Below are positions 57,771 to 64,000 of a stretch of 64,000 bases of DNA, piece after piece (position 1 is the stretch's first letter; every line of letters begins with the position of its first letter). The DNA comes from an uncultured Lachnospiraceae bacterium (lineage in GTDB: Bacteria; Bacillota; Clostridia; Lachnospirales; Lachnospiraceae), in the NCBI GenBank assembly GCA_910577655.1, contig CAJTOW010000002.1:22951-86950 (forward strand). Reading direction: 5' to 3'. A program made the translations under genes and the position numbers. Below the pieces are notes generated by a model that did no database searches, was not told where the DNA came from, and worked only from the letters and a program-made list of their open reading frames with translations.

Positions 57771-59891
57771 ATGAAGAACAGTAAAACAAAGGGCCTTCTG
57801 GGGCTTCTGGTATTGCTGGCTGCCATCGGTTTGTTTGGATTCTTTGGTTATGACACCATGGATGACATCAAGCTGGGCCTGGACCTGGCCGGCGGCGTCA
57901 GCATCACATACCAGACCGTGGAGACGAGTCCTACAGCAGAGGAAATGTCGGACACCATCTACAAACTCCAGCAGCGTGTCCAGAACTACAGCACAGAGGC
58001 GGAGGTGTACCAGGAGGGAAGCAACCGGATCAATATTGACATTCCGGGTGTTTCTGATGCCAACTCCATCCTGGAAGAGCTGGGGAAGCCAGGCTCTTTG
58101 ATCTTTGTGGACGAGGCAGGCCAGGTGCTCCTTACAGGTGACCAGGTGGCATCCGCCAAGGCGGGGATCACCGAGCAGAACGGGATCCGGGCCTATATTG
58201 TGAGCCTGACCTTCACCGATGAAGGAACAAAGGCATTTGCAGATGCTACCACAGCCAATGTGGGCAAGAGGATCGCCATTATCTATGACGGCAGACTCTA
58301 CTCCAATCCGGTGGTACGGGAAGCCATCACCGGGGGACAGTGCCAGATCGACGGCATGAGTGATTACGATGAGGCAGAGCAGCTTGCTTCCACCATCCGT
58401 ATCGGTTCTCTGTCCCTGGAGCTTGAGGAGCTGCGCTCCAACGTGGTGGGAGCCAAGCTGGGGGAAGAGGCCATCTCTACCAGCTTAAAGGCAGGCACTA
58501 TTGGTTTTGCCATTGTGGCTGTATTCATGGTTGCGGTGTATCTGGTTCCCGGTCTGGCGGCGGTTCTGGCCCTGGCACTGTATGTGGGCCTGATCCTTAT
58601 CCTGCTGTCTGCTTTTGATGTGACCCTGACCCTGCCGGGTATCGCAGGTATCATCCTTTCAGTGGGCATGGCCGTGGATGCCAATGTCATCATCTTTACC
58701 AGAATCAAGGAAGAGATCGGCGTGGGCAAGACCGTGCGGTCTGCCATCAAGACCGGTTTCGCCAAGGCATTGTCCGCGATTCTGGATGGAAATATCACTA
58801 CCCTGATTGCAGCCGCTGTGCTGTATCTGCGCGGTTCGGGTACAGTCAAGGGATTTGCCACCACTCTGGCCATCGGTATCGTGCTTTCCATGGTGACGGC
58901 TCTGTTCATCACCAAGGGCGCCCTGATTGCCCTTTACAATGTGGGATTTGAGGATGCTAAGTTCTATGGTACCAAGAAGGAGCGGACACCCATCAATTTC
59001 CTTGGGAAACGCAATATCTGCTTTATTATTTCCCTGGCAGTGATCGTGGCAGGCTGGGCCGGTATGGCGCTGAACAATGGCCAGATCGGCCATATTCTCA
59101 ACTATGGTATGGACTTTACCGGCGGTACCTCTACCAATGTGACCTTTAACGAGGATATGTCCATGGAGGATATTTCTTCCAGAGTGGTGCCGCTGGTATC
59201 CGGGATCACCGGGGATGCGGATGTACAGACCCAGAAGGTGGCTGGTACTAACGAGGTCATCATCAAGACCAAGACTCTGACTGTTGACCAGAGAAAGGCC
59301 ATGGAGGATGCCATGGTGGAGAATTTCGGCGTAGAGTCGGAGAAAATCACCACTGAGAGTATTTCCGGCGCGGTCAGTGTGGAGATGAAAAGGGATGCTA
59401 TCGTGGCTGTGATTCTGGCCACGGTTCTGATGCTTTTGTATATCTGGTTCCGGTTTAAGGATATCAGGTTTGCGGCAAGTGCAATCCTGGCTCTGGTTCA
59501 CGATGTGCTGGTGGTTATTACCTTCTATGCTCTGGCCAAGTGGTCCGTGGGATCCACATTTATTGCCTGTATGCTGACTATAGTGGGTTATTCCATCAAC
59601 GCGACCATCGTAATTTTTGACCGTATCCGTGAGAACCTGGCGGCCAAGACAGTAAAGCAGTCCATGGAAGATATTGTGAATATCAGTATCACTCAGACCT
59701 TTACCAGAAGTATCAATACGTCCCTGACCACCTTTATCATGGTGTTTGTCCTGTTCCTTCTGGGGGTATCCTCCATCCGCGAGTTTGCACTGCCGCTGAT
59801 GGTGGGCATCGTGTGCGGTACCTATTCATCCGTCTGCCTGGTAAGCGCTATGTGGTATGTGATGAATAACCGTAAGAAGAAAGAGGAGTAG
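57771..59891 (+). CDS. secDF: Fused SecD-SecF translocase subunit
   Basis: 706 residues. Membrane segment near 8-26, then GLDLAGGVSITYQ, the SecD front with a short P1 domain. SecD membrane block from about 240 (ALALYVGLILILLSAFDVTL; GMAVDANVIIFTRIKEEI). SecF half from about 415 (NICFIISLAVIVAGWAGM; YGMDFTGGTSTNVTF; NATIVIFDRIRENL). Both conserved Asp motifs of the proton path are present. It helps late steps of protein export. tgt and yajC follow, the usual secDF-yajC neighbourhood. AAAGGAG before ATG 57771. Confidence 0.96.
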   Translation: MKNSKTKGLLGLLVLLAAIGLFGFFGYDTMDDIKLGLDLAGGVSITYQTVETSPTAEEMSDTIYKLQQRVQNYSTEAEVYQEGSNRINIDIPGVSDANSILEELGKPGSLIFVDEAGQVLLTGDQVASAKAGITEQNGIRAYIVSLTFTDEGTKAFADATTANVGKRIAIIYDGRLYSNPVVREAITGGQCQIDGMSDYDEAEQLASTIRIGSLSLELEELRSNVVGAKLGEEAISTSLKAGTIGFAIVAVFMVAVYLVPGLAAVLALALYVGLILILLSAFDVTLTLPGIAGIILSVGMAVDANVIIFTRIKEEIGVGKTVRSAIKTGFAKALSAILDGNITTLIAAAVLYLRGSGTVKGFATTLAIGIVLSMVTALFITKGALIALYNVGFEDAKFYGTKKERTPINFLGKRNICFIISLAVIVAGWAGMALNNGQIGHILNYGMDFTGGTSTNVTFNEDMSMEDISSRVVPLVSGITGDADVQTQKVAGTNEVIIKTKTLTVDQRKAMEDAMVENFGVESEKITTESISGAVSVEMKRDAIVAVILATVLMLLYIWFRFKDIRFAASAILALVHDVLVVITFYALAKWSVGSTFIACMLTIVGYSINATIVIFDRIRENLAAKTVKQSMEDIVNISITQTFTRSINTSLTTFIMVFVLFLLGVSSIREFALPLMVGIVCGTYSSVCLVSAMWYVMNNRKKKEE

Positions 59892-59914
59892 AAGGCCGAC
59901 AAGGAAAAGTTTGT

Positions 59915-61054
59915 ATGAGATATCAGCTGATTACAACAGACGGGCGTGCCAAGCGCGCCCATGTGGAGACAGTCCACGGAACCATCGAGACGCCTGTGTT
60001 TATGAATGTGGGGACGGTGGCTGCTATCAAGGGTGGGGTTTCCACCGATGATCTGCGGCAGATCGGTACCCAGGTGGAGCTGTCCAATACCTATCATCTC
60101 CACGTGCGGACAGGGGACCGGCTGATCCGCCAGTTTGGCGGACTGCACAGGTTCATGAACTGGGACCGGCCGATTCTGACGGATTCCGGCGGGTTCCAGG
60201 TATTTTCCCTGGCCGGACTGCGCAAGATCAAGGAGGAAGGCGTCTACTTCAGCTCCCACATCGACGGTCACAAGATCTTCATGGGGCCGGAGGAGAGCAT
60301 GCAGATCCAGTCCAATCTGGGATCCACCATCGCCATGGCCTTTGATGAGTGTCCTCCCAGCAGGGCGGAATATTCATACATCCAGAATTCCGTGGACAGA
60401 ACGACCCGGTGGCTGGAGCGGTGCCAGAAGGAGATGGCGAGACTGAACGCTCTTCCGGATACGGTCAACCGCCGGCAGCTTCTCTTTGGGATCAACCAGG
60501 GAGGCGTGGTGGATGAGATCCGTATAAGTCATGCCAAAACCATCGCGGCCATGGATCTGGACGGCTATGCTGTGGGCGGTCTGGCTGTGGGGGAGACCCA
60601 TGAAGAGATGTACCATATCCTGGATGTGACGGTTCCACATCTGCCCCAGAACAAGCCTACCTACCTGATGGGCGTGGGCACTCCGGCCAATATTCTGGAG
60701 GCCGTGGACCGGGGGGTGGATTTCTTCGACTGTGTGTATCCGTCGAGAAATGGCCGTCACAGTCATGTATACACCAATCACGGAAAGCTGAACCTGCTGA
60801 ATCAGAAATATGAGCTGGATCCGCGTCCCATTGAGGAGGGGTGCCAGTGTCCGGCATGCCGTTCTTACAGCAGGGCTTATATCCGCCATCTGTTCAAGGC
60901 GAAAGAAATGCTGGGAATGAGGTTATGCGTCTTGCACAATCTGTATTTTTATAATACAATGATGAAAGAGATTCGCGACGCGATTGAGGAGCACCGCTAC
61001 AGCGCCTACAAGGCAGAGAAGCTTGAGGGCATGGAGGCGGGGAGTCAGGAGTGA
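59915..61054 (+). CDS. tgt: tRNA-guanine transglycosylase (queuosine pathway)
   Basis: 379 residues. General acid D90 in LTDSGGFQVFSL, nucleophile Asp in FFDCVYPSRNGRH, and the zinc site CQCPACRSYSRAYIRHL with the later His. These define bacterial Tgt, which swaps guanine 34 for preQ1 in tRNAs for Asp, Asn, His and Tyr. It starts 23 bases after secDF. No queA is in the window. Confidence 0.97.
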   Translation: MRYQLITTDGRAKRAHVETVHGTIETPVFMNVGTVAAIKGGVSTDDLRQIGTQVELSNTYHLHVRTGDRLIRQFGGLHRFMNWDRPILTDSGGFQVFSLAGLRKIKEEGVYFSSHIDGHKIFMGPEESMQIQSNLGSTIAMAFDECPPSRAEYSYIQNSVDRTTRWLERCQKEMARLNALPDTVNRRQLLFGINQGGVVDEIRISHAKTIAAMDLDGYAVGGLAVGETHEEMYHILDVTVPHLPQNKPTYLMGVGTPANILEAVDRGVDFFDCVYPSRNGRHSHVYTNHGKLNLLNQKYELDPRPIEEGCQCPACRSYSRAYIRHLFKAKEMLGMRLCVLHNLYFYNTMMKEIRDAIEEHRYSAYKAEKLEGMEAGSQE

Positions 61055-61068
61055 TCCTGATTAAGGTG

Positions 61069-61120
61069 CCTGGGCAGATGTGCATCCCGGATGCAGATGC
61101 ATATACCTGACAAGCCCAGG
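61069..61120 (+). other. Palindromic spacer between tgt and yajC
   Basis: CCTGGGC (61069-61075) pairs with GCCCAGG (61114-61120), enclosing TGCATCC / GGATGCA (61081-61095). No T run, so more likely an mRNA-stability or processing structure than a terminator. Confidence 0.45.
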
Positions 61121-61189
61121 AGCAGCAGATAAAATTTAATCAAGGCAGGGGATGGCGAGGCGCAGATACTGCCGCAAGGAGGACATGTT

Positions 61190-61483
61190 ATGTTAGTAGC
61201 AACTGGCGGGATTTCCCCGCAATTTCTGATCGGTTACATTATTTTCTTCATTGCTCTGATGTATTTTATGGCGATCCGTCCCCAGCAGAAGGAGAAGAAG
61301 AAACAGGAAGCATTGCTGGCCAGCATCGGCGTAGGCGACAGCATCCTGACCAGCAGCGGATTCTACGGCGTAGTGATCGATATGACCGATGATACTGTGA
61401 TCGTGGAGTTCGGAAGCAACAAGAACTGCCGGATCCCCATGAAGAAGGCGGCTATCGTTGAGGTGGAGAAGCCGGAGCTGTAA
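61190..61483 (+). CDS. yajC: Preprotein translocase accessory protein YajC
   Basis: 97 residues. One membrane segment near 9-28 (FLIGYIIFFIALMYFMAIRP), then the signature RPQQKEKKKQEALLASIGVGDSI (read in part) and the small beta domain GVVIDMTDDTVIVEFGSNK. It associates with SecDF. AAGGAGG before ATG 61190. The last 14 residues (KKAAIVEVEKPEL) are typical. Confidence 0.96.
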   Translation: MLVATGGISPQFLIGYIIFFIALMYFMAIRPQQKEKKKQEALLASIGVGDSILTSSGFYGVVIDMTDDTVIVEFGSNKNCRIPMKKAAIVEVEKPEL

Positions 61484-61536
61484 GAGGATATTGGAGCCGC
61501 CGGAAAATAACCGGCGGAAAACCTGCGGTTATACTC

Positions 61537-61599
61537 AAATTGCCACAGCAGATTGTTCTGTACAGGAGATGATACAGACAGTCTGTTGTGGCAATTTTT
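61537..61599 (+). terminator. Terminator between yajC and the debranching-enzyme gene
   Basis: 16-base arms AAATTGCCACAGCAGA / TCTGTTGTGGCAATTT with one G-T pair, then TTTTT on the plus strand. May also act on the opposite strand. Confidence 0.88.
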
Positions 61600-61634
61600 A
61601 GTAACAGCCCAGATGTACAGATATCTTTCAGCCT

Positions 61635-63770
61635 TTAACTGGGCCAGTATACAAATACCGCCACGGACCGCGGGCGCATGACAAAATTGCCATTGATCCG
61701 CACCGTGTCAGGATCTTCAAAGAAGTAAGATCCCGGTCCGTCCCCAAAGGTATTGACGTGAAGATGCCACTGGCCGTGATAATGAAGATTGGGCAGGGTG
61801 AAGGTGACATCCTCCCAGTAGGTATTAATAGTCATATAGACCAGGTCATCACAGCGTTTCTTCCGGTCATAGCCTGCAAAACACATGGCAAAGGCATGCA
61901 TTCCCTGGCCTGCTTCCGGAATCCGGGCAGAGGTTGTATCATGGATACTGATGTGCTCCATGCCGCAGACCGCATTGGGCAGATGCTTGCTGATGACCGG
62001 ATGGCGGAACCGGAAATGGATCATATACCGGAAAAACTCATAAAGGGATCTGTTTTTTTCCAGAAGCTTCCAGTCAAGCCAGGAGATCTCATTGTCCTGA
62101 CAGTAGCTGTTGTTGTTTCCGAACTGGGTGTTGGCGAACTCATCCCCGGCCAGGAACATGGGAGTGCCGCGGCTGCACATGAGGACGGTGCAGGCATTGC
62201 GGATCATCCGGAAGCGCAGGTCCAGGATCTGGGGATCATCGGTGTCCCCTTCCGCACCGCAGTTCCAGCTGCGGTTGTCGTTGGCTCCGTCTGTATTGTC
62301 CCAGCCGTTGTTTTCGTTGTGCTTCTCATTGTAGGAGTAGAGATCATACATGGTGAAGCCGTCATGGCAGGTCAGGAAATTGATGCAGGAGTTGTAGCCT
62401 GCATAGTCCCGCTTGTGATCTGAGGTCAGGGAACCGTAAAGATCACCGGAGCCGGATATGCTCCAGGCAGCATTCCGGGATTCCCAGCTGTCTCCTTTAA
62501 GGAAGCTGCGGATAGAGTCCCTGTATCTGCCGTTCCATTCGGCCCAGCGCTTGCTGGCCGGAAAATTCCCCACCTGGTACATGCCGCCGGCATCCCAGGC
62601 TTCCGCGATCAGCTTTACGTTGCTTAAAAGCGGGTCATAGGCCAGGGTCCGCAGAAGAGGCGGATTGTTCATGGGGGAACCGTCTTCATTCCGCCCCAGG
62701 ATGCTGGCCAGATCAAAGCGGAAGCCGTCCACCCGGTAGCTGATGGTCCAGTAACGGAGACATTCCTGGATCATCAGCTGAACCACCGGGTGGTTGCAGT
62801 TCAAGGTGTTGCCGCAGCCGCTGAAATTGTAATAATAGCCGTCGGGAGTCAGCATGTAATAGATGTTGTTGTCAATGCCCTTGAAGCTGAAAGAGGGACC
62901 CTTTTCGTTGCCCTCAGCCGTATGGTTGAAGACTACATCCAGAATGACCTCAATCCCATTGCGGTGAAGCTCACGGATCAGCTCCTTTAGCTCCAGTCCT
63001 TCCATATTGTCCTCTACGGAGGCGGCGTAGCTGGAATTGGGCGCGAAGAAGCACACGGAGTTGTAGCCCCAGTAGTCCAAGAGCTTCTTGCCGTCCACAT
63101 CCCGGGCATTCATCATCTCGTCAAATTCAAAGATGGGCATCAGCTCTACTGCATTGACCCCCAGGTCTTTCAGATAAGGGATCTTCTCCTTCAGTCCCGC
63201 GAAGGTACCGGGATGCTTCACCCCGGAGGAGGAGTGCTGGGTGAAGCCCCGCACATGGAGTTCGTATATCACCAGATCGCTGAGTTCCCTGGAGGACTGG
63301 GGGGCATCGCCCCAGTCAAAGTAGTCCTTTACTACCCTGGCCCGGTAGTGGCTGCTCATTTTCTTGCCCCAGATCCGCTGACCGGATACAGCCCGGGCAT
63401 AGGGATCCAGGATAATGGCGTTTTTGTCAAAGATCAGCCCCCGGGCCGGATCATTGGGGCCGTCAATCCGGTATGCGTACTCGAAATCCTCTGCATTCAG
63501 ACCGAAGACAATCATGGAGTAGACATCACCGATCTTGTATTCCTCAGGAAAGGGCAGGATGGCAAAGGGTTCTTCGGCTTCCCTGCGGTAGAGCAGAAGC
63601 TCACAGGAGGTACCATTATGGGTGTGGATCGTAAAATTGATACCAACCGGCATGGACATGGCGCCGTTGATATCAAAAAGTCCGGGCCGCACAAGAAAGC
63701 CGCCAATGTCGTCTATGGGGTTGATGGTGGCAAGTTCCTCAAGGACTGCACTCTGTCTATATAAGTTCAC
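61635..63770 (-). CDS. glgX: Glycogen debranching enzyme GlgX (isoamylase type)
   Basis: I choose GTG 63770, eight bases after TAGGAGAG (read on the minus strand), over the longer frame to 63833; this gives 711 residues. The front is a CBM48-type domain (GINFTIHTHNGTSCELLLYR). The GH13 core has VIYELHVRGFTQH, EVILDVVFNHTAEGN, nucleophile Asp in YRVDGFRFDLAS, acid Glu in LIAEAWDAGG, and LTCHDGFTMYDL. It cuts alpha-1,6 branches of glycogen or maltodextrin. No other glycogen gene is in the window. Its promoter overlaps a perfect inverted repeat at 63856-63886. Confidence 0.93.
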   Translation of the reverse strand: MNLYRQSAVLEELATINPIDDIGGFLVRPGLFDINGAMSMPVGINFTIHTHNGTSCELLLYRREAEEPFAILPFPEEYKIGDVYSMIVFGLNAEDFEYAYRIDGPNDPARGLIFDKNAIILDPYARAVSGQRIWGKKMSSHYRARVVKDYFDWGDAPQSSRELSDLVIYELHVRGFTQHSSSGVKHPGTFAGLKEKIPYLKDLGVNAVELMPIFEFDEMMNARDVDGKKLLDYWGYNSVCFFAPNSSYAASVEDNMEGLELKELIRELHRNGIEVILDVVFNHTAEGNEKGPSFSFKGIDNNIYYMLTPDGYYYNFSGCGNTLNCNHPVVQLMIQECLRYWTISYRVDGFRFDLASILGRNEDGSPMNNPPLLRTLAYDPLLSNVKLIAEAWDAGGMYQVGNFPASKRWAEWNGRYRDSIRSFLKGDSWESRNAAWSISGSGDLYGSLTSDHKRDYAGYNSCINFLTCHDGFTMYDLYSYNEKHNENNGWDNTDGANDNRSWNCGAEGDTDDPQILDLRFRMIRNACTVLMCSRGTPMFLAGDEFANTQFGNNNSYCQDNEISWLDWKLLEKNRSLYEFFRYMIHFRFRHPVISKHLPNAVCGMEHISIHDTTSARIPEAGQGMHAFAMCFAGYDRKKRCDDLVYMTINTYWEDVTFTLPNLHYHGQWHLHVNTFGDGPGSYFFEDPDTVRINGNFVMRPRSVAVFVYWPS

Positions 63771-63855
63771 AATCTTCTCTCCTAACTGCCCCCTGGGAAC
63801 CGGCAGGGACCTGCTCCGGGAAGCATAAAACACGTCAATTGAAAAATGACATTAA

Positions 63856-63906
63856 GAATAAAATAGCTGTATCTGCTATTTTATTCTATATTGTGGATTT
63901 TGTCAC
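63856..63906 (-). promoter_or_regulatory. Promoter of glgX with overlapping 12-bp inverted repeat
   Basis: On the minus strand GTGACA (63906-63901), 17 bases, TAAAAT (63883-63878). GAATAAAATAGC / GCTATTTTATTC (63856-63867 with 63875-63886) spans the -10 and the start site, so an operator is possible. It could also be an RNA hairpin. Confidence 0.6.
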
Positions 63907-63944
63907 GGGAAAAATTCTTAATATTGAAATTTGATGAGACAGTT

Positions 63945-64000
63945 CGGTAACAGTTCAGACAGGTCTGCGCACTCGCTGCGCTGACCGTGCGAAAACGTAG
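63945..64000 (+). repeat. 56-bp dispersed palindromic repeat, copy B (window edge)
   Basis: Same 56 bases as 24959-25014 in the opposite direction, three differences. It runs to the last base, so the full repeat may be longer. Preceded by ACAGTTCGGTAACAGTTCAG. Confidence 0.85.

Noticed and set aside
61758..62423. 221-codon frame antisense to glgX
   Set aside because: It lies opposite the GH13 catalytic region and lacks start signals.

Overview
The window looks like the chromosome of a motile, anaerobic Gram-positive gut bacterium of the Lachnospiraceae (Clostridium cluster XIVa) type. The indications are CheC, CheD and CheV in a flagellar operon, the FliW/CsrA pair, a SCIFF peptide with its radical-SAM maturase, a fused SecDF, a short ProS, and GGAGG-type ribosome sites before almost every gene. 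I cannot name genus or species. I see no rRNA, tRNA or CRISPR array.

Layout. 1-6270: end of a flagellar/chemotaxis operon (two rod proteins, CheC, CheD, CheV, a secreted wall-binding protein, a ParA ATPase and a ComFB-domain protein). 6271-13149: filament-cap operon (FliD, FliS, a FliT-like protein, a second FliD-like protein, a divergent nucleotidyltransferase-fold protein). 13217-18814, minus strand: flgM-flgN-flgK-flgL-DUF6470-fliW-csrA. 19079-24755, plus strand: FliK-like and FlhB-like (FlhX) proteins, two wall-binding-repeat proteins and a lytic transglycosylase. 25036-26310: Rpn-type PD-(D/E)XK protein with a 21-bp tandem repeat. 26859-28693: two flagellins. 28924-38772, minus strand: a six-copy LicD-family array with a separable C-terminal module. 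39011-39913: a glycosyltransferase that seems shortened at its N-terminus. 40004-45724, minus strand: cheA-cheW-cheR-cheB-C39 peptidase. 45995-48913: YjfB-like protein, chemoreceptor and an unknown flagellar-regulon protein. 49081-61483: HicB-like protein, molybdopterin oxidoreductase, ProS, CCA transferase, CgeB-type glycosyltransferase, scfA/scfB, SecDF, Tgt and YajC. 61635-63770: glycogen debranching enzyme on the minus strand.

How it fits together. Eight sigma-28-like promoters (TTAN/TAAN, N14-16, G[C/T]CGATAN and variants) precede fliD, flgM, the fliK-like gene, both flagellins, cheA, the yjfB/receptor unit and the unknown gene at 48293. They tie most of the first 49 kb into one late-flagellar regulon with FlgM as anti-sigma factor. 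The major flagellin leader carries two close matches to the CsrA consensus, one over the Shine-Dalgarno. With fliW and csrA nearby, this suggests the FliW-CsrA-flagellin translational switch.

The most unusual part is the LicD array beside the flagellin genes. It has six cytoplasmic phosphotransferase-type domains with near-identical N-termini, joined in different ways to a helical linker and a glycosyltransferase-like domain. An A11 homopolymer lies in the likely promoter region. Wall-binding-repeat proteins sit inside the flagellar operons. I infer, without proof, a surface or flagellin phospho-substituent modification system.
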